A DNA stretch of 64,000 nucleotides from Bradyrhizobium stylosanthis (GTDB lineage: Bacteria > Pseudomonadota > Alphaproteobacteria > Rhizobiales > Xanthobacteraceae), in the NCBI RefSeq assembly GCF_001641335.1, contig NZ_LVEM01000005.1:186001-250000 (forward strand). The letters run 5' to 3'. Positions 51,285 to 60,730 of this stretch are shown piece after piece. The notes under the pieces were generated by a model. The model had not been told where the DNA came from and did no database searches. It was given only the letters and a program-made list of their open reading frames with translations. The number at the start of each line of letters is the position of its first letter. The stretch's first letter is position 1. A program made the position numbers and the translations under genes.

Positions 51285-52295
51285 ATGGTGGTTACGGATC
51301 GACCCATCGTGGTGGCCGGCGCAGGCGCCATCGGCTGTTTCGTCGGCGGCATGCTGGCATCCGCCGGCCGCCGCGTCGCGCTGCTGGTGCGGCCGCGGGT
51401 GAAGACCGAGATCGAGCGGTTCGGCCTGCTTCTGACCGATTTCGACGGCTCCGAGACGAAGCTCGGCGCCGGCCGGCTCGCCCTCTCGGAAGACCCTTCG
51501 ATCTTCCACAGCGCCGGCATCGTGCTTGTGACGGTGAAGAGCGCCGACACCGCCGCCGTCGCGGACCAGATCGCGCAGCATGCGCCCGAGGATGCCGTCA
51601 TCGTCTCGCTTCAGAACGGGATCGGCAATGTCGCCGTCCTGCGCGAACGCCTCGGCGGCCGGCGCGTGCTCGCCGGCATGGTGCCGTTCAACGTGGTGGC
51701 GATGGGCGAGGGGCGCTTCCACCGCTCGAGCTCCGGCGACATCCATGTCGGGCAAGACGAGGCGAACACAGCCGCGGCGCTTTCGGTGCCCGGGCTGAAC
51801 GTGCGCGCAAGCGCGGACATCACCGGCGTGCAATGGGGCAAGCTGATCATCAATCTGAATAACGCGCTCAGCGCGCTGTCCGATATGCCGCTCGCCGCGC
51901 AACTTGCCAATCGCGACTGGCGCAGGCTGTTCGCCGACCAGATGGCGGAAGGACTGGCAGCGCTGCAGGCCGCCGGCATCGCGCCGGTCTCCTCGACGCC
52001 GATCCCGATGAACTGGTCGCCGACCCTGCTGCGGCTGCCCGACATGATCTTCAACGCGATCCTCGGACGCACGATGAAGATCGACCCAGAGGCGCGCTCC
52101 TCGATGTGGCAGGATCTGAAGCAGCGCCGCAAGACCGAGATCGACTATCTGCAGGGCGCGGTCATTGCGCTGGCCGAGCAGAACGATGTCGCCGTGCCGC
52201 TGATGCGCCGCATTGTTGCGCTGATCAGGGAGGCCGAGATTGCCGGCGAGGGCCCGCCCGGGCTCACGCCGCAGCAGATTCGCGGGACGGTCTGA
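51285..52295 (+). CDS. 2-dehydropantoate 2-reductase family protein
   Basis: A protein of 336 residues from ATG 51285 with AAGGAG upstream. The Rossmann motif GAGAIGCFVGG (about 10-20), the lysine segment VTVKSADT and QNGIGNVAVL, and the C-terminal helical domain with WGKLIINLNNALSAL fit ApbA/PanE. PanE reduces ketopantoate to pantoate with NADPH in CoA synthesis; several paralogues act on other 2-keto substrates, so the exact substrate is open. Confidence 0.88.
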   Translation: MVVTDRPIVVAGAGAIGCFVGGMLASAGRRVALLVRPRVKTEIERFGLLLTDFDGSETKLGAGRLALSEDPSIFHSAGIVLVTVKSADTAAVADQIAQHAPEDAVIVSLQNGIGNVAVLRERLGGRRVLAGMVPFNVVAMGEGRFHRSSSGDIHVGQDEANTAAALSVPGLNVRASADITGVQWGKLIINLNNALSALSDMPLAAQLANRDWRRLFADQMAEGLAALQAAGIAPVSSTPIPMNWSPTLLRLPDMIFNAILGRTMKIDPEARSSMWQDLKQRRKTEIDYLQGAVIALAEQNDVAVPLMRRIVALIREAEIAGEGPPGLTPQQIRGTV

Positions 52296-52312
52296 CTGCA
52301 AGGAGGAGCGCG

Positions 52313-52519
52313 ATGAAGCGTTGTTTGATGATCGGGCTCGCACTTGCCGCCCTCTGCGGCGCATCGACGCTCGCCTATGCGAGGCCCCCGACGGTCATGA
52401 ACTCGCCCGGCTATGACAGGCGATTGCAGGAGAGCAGGTCGCAATTGGGTGGTTCGACGGTGACGGCGCCTGCGATCGCGCCGGTGACGAAGCCGAAGCG
52501 GAGCAAGAAGAAGCGGTAG
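52313..52519 (+). CDS. Small secreted basic protein of unknown function
   Basis: A protein of 68 residues with a strong AGGAGG 7 nt before ATG 52313. A signal peptide (MKRCLMIGLALAALCGASTLAYA) is followed by a short Pro/Ser/Thr-rich, lysine-ended chain (KPKRSKKKR). It is 17 bp after panE and probably co-transcribed. Confidence 0.7.
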   Translation: MKRCLMIGLALAALCGASTLAYARPPTVMNSPGYDRRLQESRSQLGGSTVTAPAIAPVTKPKRSKKKR

Positions 52520-52541
52520 AACTGAAGCCACATTCTCCGCC

Positions 52542-52678
52542 GTCGTTCCGGCGAAGGCAGGGACCCATACCGCGTGATTTATCGATAGGACGCGGTGTTC
52601 GTTCCGACGAAGAGATCATTGCTAGTCTTCGCCAAACTCCTCCTTGTGGTTATGGGTCCCGGCCTTCGCCGGGACGAC
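52542..52678 (+). repeat. Palindromic repeat, family B, copy 4 (137 bp)
   Basis: Bounded by GTCGTTCCGG and CCGGGACGAC, with the block GTCTTCGCCAAAC (52625-52637) in the copy 1 orientation. It is 16 bp longer than copies 1 to 3. Confidence 0.82.
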
Positions 52679-52718
52679 AGCGGAGTGTGTGGCGGTAGCG
52701 GGACGTGAATTACACGCC

Positions 52719-53336
52719 TCAGCCCTTCTTCGCCGGCTTGCTCGGCGTCGGGTTGAACAGCTTCTTCAGATCGTTCAAGCTTTCCGAGAGGCGCGGCCAT
52801 TCGCAGGAGAACGAGCCCTTGGTGCATGCGCCCTTTGGTCGCTGGCCGACGCTCTGCTGCACCTTCGGCCGCTCGACCGGCACCGGTACGCGCGCGGTCT
52901 CGGTTCGCAGTGCGACCTGCTGCAGCTGCTGGACCTGTTGTTCCTGCTGCTCGCGCTGCTGACGCGCGGTGGCCTGGGCCGCTTCATTGCTGCGGCGCTG
53001 GTTGGCGAGATACGCCGTGTAGGTTTCGTCGATCTTCCTCTGCTCTTCCGGCGTCGGGTTGGGACCTGCGATGTCAAAGGTGCGGTCCTGGAGGAAGTCG
53101 TAATAGGTGTAGCCGCCGCCCGGCTTGCGGCGGCCGGCGAACTTGGCGTTGCAATCGGCGAGCGCGGATGTCTTCTCGGCCTTGGTTGCGGCCTTCTCGG
53201 CGGCATCGGCGCATTCCTCGAAGTCGACCGGGGCGCGCTTCCACCATTGGGCCTGGGCATGCGACGGCGTCAGCAGAAAAAATCCTGCTGCGGCAACGAG
53301 AAGCGCCGCACGACGCGATGCAACGACGACAGACAT
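52719..53336 (-). CDS. Secreted coiled-coil protein of unknown function
   Basis: A protein of 205 residues with a signal peptide ending at SHAQAQ. A Cys-containing helix (VDFEECADAAEKAATKAEKT), a YDFLQDRTFDIAGPNPTPEEQRKIDETY segment and a Gln-rich coiled coil (about 118-140) follow, and it ends in a Pro/Lys-rich tail. Related proteins are common in Bradyrhizobium; I cannot assign a function. Confidence 0.72.
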   Translation of the reverse strand: MSVVVASRRAALLVAAAGFFLLTPSHAQAQWWKRAPVDFEECADAAEKAATKAEKTSALADCNAKFAGRRKPGGGYTYYDFLQDRTFDIAGPNPTPEEQRKIDETYTAYLANQRRSNEAAQATARQQREQQEQQVQQLQQVALRTETARVPVPVERPKVQQSVGQRPKGACTKGSFSCEWPRLSESLNDLKKLFNPTPSKPAKKG

Positions 53337-53545
53337 TCTACGAGAGCATTCCTTACGAGACTCAACTCGAACTGAGTCGAGCCGGATTTTTGCCCCTTTA
53401 TCGCCGGCTTGTCACCCATGGAACCCGGGATTTTCATGGCTGGGATGCTGACATTTTTTGCTTGACGTGGCCCGGGAGTCACAGCCGCGCGGCACATGTT
53501 GCGCTTAGACTTTTATCGATCTGAATCCGAGGGGGAATCTCCGTC

Positions 53546-54574
53546 ATGCGCGCGCTGGCCCGACTTGCCGCACTCGCCCTGGTGCTGAGTTGCGGCCATG
53601 CCTTCGCAGCGGACGAGGATGCACCCAACCGCAAGCCGGTGAAGGCCATCGGCGATGCGCGGCTCTCGGTCGGCGGGCGGGGCATTTTGCCGCTCTACCT
53701 CTCCCGCGACTGGTCGATGCCGCTGCCGGCGGTCCTGCGCGCGGTCATCGTGCTGCATGGACGCCTGCGCAATGCCGACGAATATTACATATCGGCCAAC
53801 AACGCGCAGGCTGCGGCGGGCGACGACGGCAAGAGCGCACTCATGATCGTTCCCCAATTCCTGGCGGAGGTCGACATCGAGGCGCACAAGCCGCCCGCGG
53901 ACACGCTGCGCTGGTCGCTGGAGGGATGGGAGGGCGGCGATGCCGCGCTCGCTCCGAATCCGGTGTCGTCCTTCGAGGCGCTGGATGCGATCCTGGCAAA
54001 GCTCTCGGACCGGCGCGTCTTCCCGAACCTGAAGCAGGTCGTGGTCGCCGGGCATTCCGGCGGCGGCCAGGTCGTGCAGCGCTATGCGATCGCGAGCAAG
54101 GGCGAGGCGCCCCTGCTGCGCCAGCACATCGACATCCGCTACGTCGTCGCCAATCCCTCGTCCTACGCCTATTTCAGCGGTGAGCGGCCCCTGCCGAAGG
54201 TTGCGGCATCCTGTCCCGGCTACGACAACTGGAAATACGGCATGGGTGGCCGTCCGCCTTATCTTGCGGACGCGACACCGGCGGCCCTCGAGCAGCGCTA
54301 TGTCGAGCGCGAGGTGATCTACCTGCTCGGCACGCTCGACACCAATCCGAAGCACTCCGCATTGGACAAGAGCTGCATGGCCGAGGCGCAAGGCGCCACG
54401 CGCTATGCGCGCGGCCATGCCTATGCCGATGCGATGGCGAAGCGCGATCAAGGCACGCCCAATCACCGGGTCTGGGATGTCGCCGGCGTCGGCCATGATG
54501 GCGACAGGATGCTGACCTCAAAATGCGGCCTTGCCGCGCTGTTCGACAGTCCGGGCTGCGGCGCCGAGCGCTGA
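53546..54574 (+). CDS. Exported alpha/beta-hydrolase-like protein
   Basis: A protein of 342 residues with a signal peptide (ALVLSCGHAFA). It has a nucleophile elbow GHSGGG (about 169-174), a strand AVIVLHGRLRNADEYY, and late WDVAGVGHDGDRM carrying the probable histidine. The family is poorly characterised; periplasmic esterase or lipase activity is likely. Spacing from GAGGGGG to ATG is about 11 nt. Confidence 0.78.
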   Translation: MRALARLAALALVLSCGHAFAADEDAPNRKPVKAIGDARLSVGGRGILPLYLSRDWSMPLPAVLRAVIVLHGRLRNADEYYISANNAQAAAGDDGKSALMIVPQFLAEVDIEAHKPPADTLRWSLEGWEGGDAALAPNPVSSFEALDAILAKLSDRRVFPNLKQVVVAGHSGGGQVVQRYAIASKGEAPLLRQHIDIRYVVANPSSYAYFSGERPLPKVAASCPGYDNWKYGMGGRPPYLADATPAALEQRYVEREVIYLLGTLDTNPKHSALDKSCMAEAQGATRYARGHAYADAMAKRDQGTPNHRVWDVAGVGHDGDRMLTSKCGLAALFDSPGCGAER

Positions 54575-54664
54575 CGTCTTGAAGGCGCAGCTCTCGCTGT
54601 TACACTTCGTCCCGCGAGCGCCTCGCACCGGGGCGCCGCCAAAAAGACGAAGTGGAAACGCCTG

Positions 54665-56182
54665 ATGCTGCTGCCCCTGTCCGACGTGCCGCGCTGGTAC
54701 GCTCAACGCAAACCGCAAGGCACGATCGCCGTCCGCCACGGACAGGACACACTCACATGGGACGAGCTCGAGCGCGGCGCCAACCGGCGCGCGCGGGCGT
54801 TCGCGGCCAAGGGCGTCAAGCCCGGCGATTTCGTCGCGATCGGATTGCCCAACGGCAACGCCTTCTTCGAGACATCCTTTGCAGTGTGGAAGTGCGGGGC
54901 GACGCCGACCTCGCTGTCGTGGCGGCTGCCGCGCGGCGAGGCCGCCGCGGTGCTCGACATCCTCAAGCCTGCGCTCGTCGTCGGCGGCGAAGCCGACTGG
55001 AACGCGCCCAATCGTCTGCCAGCGGATTTCGTGCCGGAAGGCTTTTCGGACGAGCCGCTCAATCCGCCGGTGGCACGCTACTGGAAGGCCATGACCTCGG
55101 GCGGCTCGACCGGCCGTCCCAAGGTGATCCTCGATCACCAGCCGGCGGTCACCGACACGGTCGCAACGCCGCCGCTCAACATCCCCTTCGGCGTCTCGCT
55201 GCTCAATCCCGGTCCGCTCTACCACAATGCGCCGTTCATCGTGTCGCATTATGCGCTGTTCACCGGCGGTCAGCTCACCGGCCTCGTCAAGTTCGATGCC
55301 GAGGAAACGCTGCGGCAGATCGAACGCGAGCGCGTGCAATGGGTCAATTTCGTGCCGACCATGATGCACCGGATCTGGGCACTGCCCGAGCACGTGCGTA
55401 GCGCCTATGACGTATCGAGCCTGCAGACGGTGTTTCACATGGCGGCACCCATGCCGCCCTGGCTGAAGGAGAACTGGATTTCCTGGCTCGGGCCCGAACG
55501 CGTCTGGGAGCTCTATGGCGGCACCGAGCGGCAAGGCTCCTGCATCATATCAGGGACGGAATGGCTGGCGCACAAGGGGTCGGTCGGCAAGATCGGCGAG
55601 ATGGCGAAGCTTCGCATTGTCGGCGAGGACGGGAACGACGTCGCGCCGGGCGAGACCGGCGAGATCTATTTCCTTAACAATGACGGCAAGGACGCCACCT
55701 ATCATTATCTCGGCGCCGAGCCGAAGCGCCGCGCGGACGGCTGGGAATCGCTCGGCGATATCGGCCGGCTCGATGCCGAAGGCTATCTCTATCTCGGCGA
55801 CCGTCTCGCCGACATGGTCTTGCGCGGCGGCGCCAACATCTATCCGGCGGAGGTGGAGGCCGCGGTCTCCGAGGCGCCCGGCGTGCGGTCCTGCGTGGTG
55901 GTGGGATTGCCCGATCCGGAATTGGGCCAGCGCGTGCACGCCATCATCGAGCCGGAGAGCCATGCGGATGGCCAGGAGATCGCCGACGGCATGGCGGATT
56001 TCCTCAAGGACCGGCTCAGCCGCTACAAGCACCCTGAGAGCTTCGAGTTCGTCAGCGCCCCGCCGCGCGATGATTCCGGAAAAGTCCGCCGCACCCTGTT
56101 GCGCGACGAGCGCGCGGCGTGGATGAAGGAAGGGCGCGCCTTCCGGATCATGCCGGCGAAGGCGCGGGCGCACGCTGAATAA
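54665..56182 (+). CDS. AMP-binding acyl-CoA ligase
   Basis: A protein of 505 residues. ANL superfamily motifs appear in order: P-loop-like MTSGGSTGRPK (about 141-151), ELYGGTERQG, the adenylate-binding GDIGRLDAEGYLYLGDRLADMVLRGGANIYPAEVE and the C-terminal lysine region DSGKVRR. It activates a carboxylic acid to its CoA thioester through an adenylate; bile-acid or aromatic acid ligases are the nearest in style. First gene of a four-gene run with small gaps. Confidence 0.9.
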   Translation: MLLPLSDVPRWYAQRKPQGTIAVRHGQDTLTWDELERGANRRARAFAAKGVKPGDFVAIGLPNGNAFFETSFAVWKCGATPTSLSWRLPRGEAAAVLDILKPALVVGGEADWNAPNRLPADFVPEGFSDEPLNPPVARYWKAMTSGGSTGRPKVILDHQPAVTDTVATPPLNIPFGVSLLNPGPLYHNAPFIVSHYALFTGGQLTGLVKFDAEETLRQIERERVQWVNFVPTMMHRIWALPEHVRSAYDVSSLQTVFHMAAPMPPWLKENWISWLGPERVWELYGGTERQGSCIISGTEWLAHKGSVGKIGEMAKLRIVGEDGNDVAPGETGEIYFLNNDGKDATYHYLGAEPKRRADGWESLGDIGRLDAEGYLYLGDRLADMVLRGGANIYPAEVEAAVSEAPGVRSCVVVGLPDPELGQRVHAIIEPESHADGQEIADGMADFLKDRLSRYKHPESFEFVSAPPRDDSGKVRRTLLRDERAAWMKEGRAFRIMPAKARAHAE

Positions 56183-56209
56183 GAAAATCCACGAAAGGAC
56201 TGTCTTGAC

Positions 56210-56848
56210 ATGACCATCACCATCGCAGCGAACAGCGTGCCCAAACCGCCGGCCGAGATCATCGAGGGATTTCGCGGTGCGCCGACGTCGGTCATCTCCG
56301 ACAATCTCGCCCGCCTGCCCGGCGCGGTCGGTCTGAAGCCCTATCACCGCGGCGGCAAGCTGGTGGGCACGGCCTTCACGGTGCGCACGCGGCCCGGCGA
56401 CAATCTCGCCATCCACCGCGCACTGGAGCTGGTTGGGCCCGGCGACGTCATCGTGGTCGACGGCGGCGGCGACGAGACGCGAGCGCTGGTCGGCGAGATC
56501 ATGAAGAACATCGCGCAATGGCGCAAAGCCGAAGGCTATGTCATCGACGGCGCGATCCGCGATGTCGCGGCGTTCGCGGCCGACGACTTCCCTTGCTACG
56601 CCCGCGCGGTGATCCATCGCGGCCCCTACAAGAACGGCCCCGGCGAGATCAACGTGCCGGTCTCCGTCGGCGGCAGCGTGATCTCGCCCGGCGACGTCGT
56701 CGTTGGCGACGAGGACGGCGTGGTGTCGTTCCCAGCCGCGGGTGCGGCGGCGTTGCTGGAAGCGGTGCGTGCCCAGGTCGCGCGCGAGGAGGAGACCATG
56801 AAGGCGATCCGCGAGGGCCGCTATCAGGGCTCGTATGGGAAGTCCTGA
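56210..56848 (+). CDS. RraA family protein (aldolase/decarboxylase-like)
   Basis: A protein of 212 residues. RraA-like motifs: SVISDNLARLPG, GDVIVVDGGGDETRALVGEIM and VIDGAIRDVAAFAADDFPCYARAV, as in 4-carboxy-4-hydroxy-2-oxoadipate aldolases as well as RNase E regulators. The catabolic neighbours favour an aldolase or decarboxylase role over RNase regulation. It is 27 bp after the ligase. Confidence 0.85.
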   Translation: MTITIAANSVPKPPAEIIEGFRGAPTSVISDNLARLPGAVGLKPYHRGGKLVGTAFTVRTRPGDNLAIHRALELVGPGDVIVVDGGGDETRALVGEIMKNIAQWRKAEGYVIDGAIRDVAAFAADDFPCYARAVIHRGPYKNGPGEINVPVSVGGSVISPGDVVVGDEDGVVSFPAAGAAALLEAVRAQVAREEETMKAIREGRYQGSYGKS

Positions 56849-56876
56849 TCAAACGACAACAAAAGGGGAGAATGGC

Positions 56877-57248
56877 GTGAGCCAGAAGGACGAATTTCAC
56901 AACATCGACAATCCCGACGATGGGCTGTTCCGCGAGCTCGCGGCGGGGGTGACCACGCGTATCTTCTCCGGCGAGCAGGCGATGCTGTCCGTGGTGACGC
57001 TGGCGCCGCATGCGCAGGGCACGCTGCATCATCATCCCGAGGAGCAATGGGGCGTGCTGCTCGACGGCTCCGCCATCCGCGTGCAGGGCGACGAGGAGAT
57101 CCCGGTGAAGAAGGGCGATTTCTGGCGCACGCCCGGCAACGTGCCGCACACCATGCGCGCGGGCCCCGACGGCGCCCGCGTGCTGGACATCTTCAGTCCG
57201 CCTCGGCCAGAATACAAAAAAGCAGGGTCGGGCTTCGGGACGACCTAA
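56877..57248 (+). CDS. Cupin domain protein
   Basis: A protein of 123 residues from GTG 56877 with AGGGGAG about 6 nt before. The cupin motif HHHPEEQWGVLLDG supplies metal-binding histidines and a glutamate, with the second motif PGNVPHTMRAG. Small cupins are often isomerases, dioxygenases or sensors; no specific function can be given. Confidence 0.88.
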   Translation: MSQKDEFHNIDNPDDGLFRELAAGVTTRIFSGEQAMLSVVTLAPHAQGTLHHHPEEQWGVLLDGSAIRVQGDEEIPVKKGDFWRTPGNVPHTMRAGPDGARVLDIFSPPRPEYKKAGSGFGTT

Positions 57249-57298
57249 AGCGCTCAAAAGCAAAAAAGCAAAGCGCAAGAAACAAAAGGGAGGGGACC

Positions 57299-58255
57299 AT
57301 GACGATCACACGACGGGCGCTGCTGGCCGCGCCCGCCATCCTGGGGATGGCACCGGCGAGCGCGCAGGCTTCGAAAATCACGCTCGTCGTGCCGTTTCCA
57401 CCGGGCGGCTCGACCGACGCGATGGCGCGGCTGCTCCAGAGCAACCTGCAGACCAAGCTCAACCGCATCGTGGTGGTCGAGAACAAGTCGGGTGCGGCCG
57501 GCGCGCTCGGGGCGGCGCAGGTCGCCAAGAGCCCGGCCGACGGCTCGACCTTCCTGGTCACCTTCGATTCCCACGCGGTGATCCCCTCGATCCTCGACAA
57601 GCCGCCGGTCGACGTCGAGCGCGAGCTGATGCCGGTGCTGCTGATCGGCACGGCGCCTTACGTGATCGCGGCCGGCGCCGGCCGTCCCTACAAGACCTTT
57701 GCCGACGTGGTCGCCGCCTGCAAGGCGACGCCCGGCGCGGTGAAATACGCCTCCGTCGGCATCGGCACGCTCGGCCATCTCGCCATGACCGTGCTCGGCA
57801 GCAAGGCCGGCGTCGAGATCATGCACGTGCCCTATCGCGGCGGCGGCCCGGCCATGAACGACGTGCTCGGCGGCCATGTCGATCTCATCGCGGGATCGGC
57901 GGCGCTGGTCGCGGCCCAGCTCGGCACCAACATGCTGCACCCGATCCTGCAGCTCGGCCGCGAGCGGCTGCCGAACCTGCCGGACACGCCGACCGCGATC
58001 GAGGCCGGCTTTCCCGATTTCGAGACGCTGGCCTGGTGGGGCGTGTTTGCGCCTGCGGGCACGCCGCCCGATATCGTCTCGGCCATGGCGACGGCCTCGA
58101 AGGAGATCCTGAGCGAGCCCGCGACCGCCGCCCAGCTCAAGGAAACGCAGCAGATGACGCTGCTGCTCCAGGACGGCCCCGCCTTCAAGACCTTCTTCGA
58201 CAAGCAGGTCGCCTATTGGGGCAAGGTGGTGAAGGACAACAATATCAAGGCGTAA
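57299..58255 (+). CDS. Tripartite tricarboxylate transporter (Bug-type) substrate-binding protein
   Basis: A protein of 318 residues from ATG 57299 with GGGAGGGG before it. A signal peptide with RRALLAAPAILG (Tat-like) ends at ASAQA. The mature part has the Bug landmarks ITLVVPFPPGGSTDAMAR and HVPYRGGGPAMNDVLGGHVDL. It binds a small carboxylate in the periplasm for TctAB-type uptake or sensing; the membrane partners are not in the window. It closes the ligase-RraA-cupin operon, so the ligand may be that pathway's substrate. Confidence 0.92.
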   Translation: MTITRRALLAAPAILGMAPASAQASKITLVVPFPPGGSTDAMARLLQSNLQTKLNRIVVVENKSGAAGALGAAQVAKSPADGSTFLVTFDSHAVIPSILDKPPVDVERELMPVLLIGTAPYVIAAGAGRPYKTFADVVAACKATPGAVKYASVGIGTLGHLAMTVLGSKAGVEIMHVPYRGGGPAMNDVLGGHVDLIAGSAALVAAQLGTNMLHPILQLGRERLPNLPDTPTAIEAGFPDFETLAWWGVFAPAGTPPDIVSAMATASKEILSEPATAAQLKETQQMTLLLQDGPAFKTFFDKQVAYWGKVVKDNNIKA

Positions 58256-58357
58256 GGCTGCCGGCGGACGCCTGTATTGGCCGCGGCGAGGGCTTCCGAT
58301 TTGGCTCTCGCTTTGATATGTACAGCTCCAGGCAACCCGCCTCGCGGCGGGTTCCGC

Positions 58358-58434
<77 letters not shown>

Positions 58435-58459
58435 GCCTCTCCCCATCGCAGCGTCGAAT

Positions 58460-59476
58460 TCAGCGACGGACCCTTGCCACGATGACGTCGCGCCGCTTGA
58501 TCACGCGGTCGACGCGATGCGCAAGATTGTCGTAGGGCGGGGTCTGGACGACGTCGAAAGGCGCGGTGTCCTGGACGAATGCCACCATGTCTTCGCGCGT
58601 GAAGCGCGTCGAATCCCAGGAAAAGGCCATGCAGCCGCCCGGCAGCAGCAGCTTGGCCCAGGCGGGTAGACAACCGCTCAAAAGGTCCTGCAGCGGGGCG
58701 TTGTGCTGAATGCCGTAAGGCAAGTCTGCGACGATGAGGTGGGGTTGACCGAAGCCGGATGTCAGCTCCTTCGCCGCGGCACCGCCTCCGCTCACCAGCA
58801 TGCAGCGAAGAGGATCGTTCCTTCCGATCTGAAAGGTCCAGCGGTGCGCATTCCCCAACTTTCGGAGGCGCTCCTGCGTCTTCGACAGCGATATTCGGTT
58901 CTCGCGACAATATTGCATGAGGAAGGTGGCTGTGGACTCGATGTCGCTCTGCTCGAGTTCGACACCGGCAACACTGGCACCGAGCGACAGCCCGACGAAG
59001 AGACTCGTTCCGCCGCCGCATAGCGGATCGAGCAACTTCAGTTCACGCCAATCCAGGTCGCGGAAGTCGGAAGCGTTCTTGGCGATGTTGCAGACGAATT
59101 GCGTGAAAAACTCGCTCGTCTTTCCCTTGTAGCGTCTGATGGAAGGCAGGTCCCGGGAGATGGCAAAGGGATAGCTGACCGCGACCGGCCGCAGCAACGG
59201 GCCCTGCACGGCGTCGATGGAGTCGAAAAGCTCGAAGACGTTCCCGATCATCGCCATGCTGGCGAGCTGTCTGCGATGCTGCTCCGTCAGTTCGCCGCCC
59301 GATTTTGTGAACCTGACGTAGTCCTGCCCGGCGATCTGCTCCAGCGACACGTCCGAGAGCGTCTGCCCCAGCGGCGACGCCAGCAGTTCGGCGGCAGCGA
59401 GGTCGCGGGCCAGATTGGAGTATTGACTGCTTCTCTGTGGCGCGACCTGCGCGACGAAGGTGTTCGTAGAGGTCAT
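58460..59476 (-). CDS. TRM11-like SAM-dependent methyltransferase
   Basis: A protein of 338 residues from ATG 59476; the frame extends to 59647 without a better start. SAM motif LDPLCGGGTSLFVGLSLGASVAGVE (about 148-172) and catalytic ADLPYG (D-x-P-Y type) match the TRM11/TrmG10/RlmL group that methylates guanine N2 in RNA; DNA N6-adenine enzymes share the D-P-P-Y motif. The N-terminal 130 residues do not show a THUMP domain. It ends 26 bp after a tRNA-Arg gene on the opposite strand, which may be only a location effect. Confidence 0.78.
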   Translation of the reverse strand: MTSTNTFVAQVAPQRSSQYSNLARDLAAAELLASPLGQTLSDVSLEQIAGQDYVRFTKSGGELTEQHRRQLASMAMIGNVFELFDSIDAVQGPLLRPVAVSYPFAISRDLPSIRRYKGKTSEFFTQFVCNIAKNASDFRDLDWRELKLLDPLCGGGTSLFVGLSLGASVAGVELEQSDIESTATFLMQYCRENRISLSKTQERLRKLGNAHRWTFQIGRNDPLRCMLVSGGGAAAKELTSGFGQPHLIVADLPYGIQHNAPLQDLLSGCLPAWAKLLLPGGCMAFSWDSTRFTREDMVAFVQDTAPFDVVQTPPYDNLAHRVDRVIKRRDVIVARVRR

Positions 59477-59705
59477 GGTCGGTACGTAAGCCACTCTTCT
59501 GCTGGATTCGAGGCTAGAGCGGCTGTCGGCAGCCCCCGTAGGGGCGTCAGCCTCAGTCTTGCTCAGTCTGCCTCGGAGATACAAAGAGCGGGCAAATTGC
59601 CGATAAATCGGTCGAGAGCGCAAGCGCCGTTCCGGCATTTCTCCCAAAAATGCGCCGGCCGGAGCGAGTATCTACCTCTCGCTAGGATCGCCATTTCGTC
59701 CTTCC

Positions 59706-60698
59706 TTAGATCGCCGAGCCCGAGATCCGCGCGAAGCGCTTGCGGTATTCGGCGGGCGTCACGCCGACATGGCGGGCGAAGGCGCGGCGCAATGTGTCGG
59801 CGTCGGCAAAGCCGCAATGCAGGGCGACCTGCTTGGGCGCCTCGTTGCCGAGTTCCAGCAGGCGCCTTGCCGCATTGACGCGGGCCTCCTCCACCCAGGT
59901 CGCGGGCGTGATGCCGACTTCGGCACGGAACAGTCGCGCAAAATGCCTCGGGCTGATGTCCATGCGCGCCGCAAGGCTGGCGACGCTGTGATCCAGTCCG
60001 GGATTGGCGGCGACCCAGCGCTGCAGCTCCTGCAGCGCGGCGCGGCCGGCGGGCACGGTCTCGCCCTTGCGGGTGAACTGCATCTGCCCGCCCGGGCGCT
60101 TGAAGAACATCACGAGCTGGCTTGCGACCCTCATCGCAATCTCGCGTCCGAGATCTTCCTCGACGAGAGCGAGCGCCAGATCCAGCCCCGCGGTCACGCC
60201 GGCGGCGGTGCGGAGCTTGCCGTCGGTGACATAGATCGCGTCCTTGTCGATGGTGACCGACGGGAATTTTTCGGCGAGCCGGTCCGCGACCGCCCAATGT
60301 GTCGTGACTCGCTTGCCATCGAGAAGGCCCGCTGCCGCAAGAAAGAACGCGCCCGAGCAGACCGAGCCGAAACGCCGCGTCCTTCCCGCACGCCGGCGGA
60401 GCCAGTCGATCACCAGTCCGTCCGGCGGCACGTCGGCGGCGTTCGGGCATCCCGCGATCAGCAAGGTGTCGATGCTCTCCTGGAAGCCGCGATCGAGGAT
60501 GCGGTCGGGCATCAGGCGCACGCCTGAGGAGCTGCGGATCGGACCCGGCTCCGCGCCCGCCACGAACAGCACATAGGCCTGATGTCCGGCCTGCAGATTA
60601 GCCTCGGCGAAAACGTCGAGCGGGCCGGCGACGTCGAGAAGCTGCACGCCGGGCAGCGCAACGATCACAACGGTCCTCGATTTCGGCTTCGCGCCCAT
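59706..60698 (-). CDS. GlxA family transcriptional regulator (DJ-1/PfpI plus AraC)
   Basis: A protein of 330 residues with GGAG before ATG 60698. The N-terminal DJ-1/PfpI-like domain has VALPGVQLLDVAGPLDVFAEA and FGSVCSGAFFLAAAG with Cys114. The C-terminal part is an AraC-type double helix-turn-helix (ISPRHFARLFRAEVGITPATWVEEARV and VALHCGFADADTLRRAFARHVGVTPAEYRKRF). It probably controls the divergent HD protein gene. Confidence 0.93.
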   Translation of the reverse strand: MGAKPKSRTVVIVALPGVQLLDVAGPLDVFAEANLQAGHQAYVLFVAGAEPGPIRSSSGVRLMPDRILDRGFQESIDTLLIAGCPNAADVPPDGLVIDWLRRRAGRTRRFGSVCSGAFFLAAAGLLDGKRVTTHWAVADRLAEKFPSVTIDKDAIYVTDGKLRTAAGVTAGLDLALALVEEDLGREIAMRVASQLVMFFKRPGGQMQFTRKGETVPAGRAALQELQRWVAANPGLDHSVASLAARMDISPRHFARLFRAEVGITPATWVEEARVNAARRLLELGNEAPKQVALHCGFADADTLRRAFARHVGVTPAEYRKRFARISGSAI

Positions 60699-60730
60699 GT
60701 CCGGCTCCCGTGTCCGCCTTGGCAGGTATT

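Noticed and set aside
50523..52364. Open frame of 613 codons upstream of YidB
   Set aside because: Only the last 200 codons match a family; the rest is antisense to panE. A strong ribosome binding site lies at ATG 51125.
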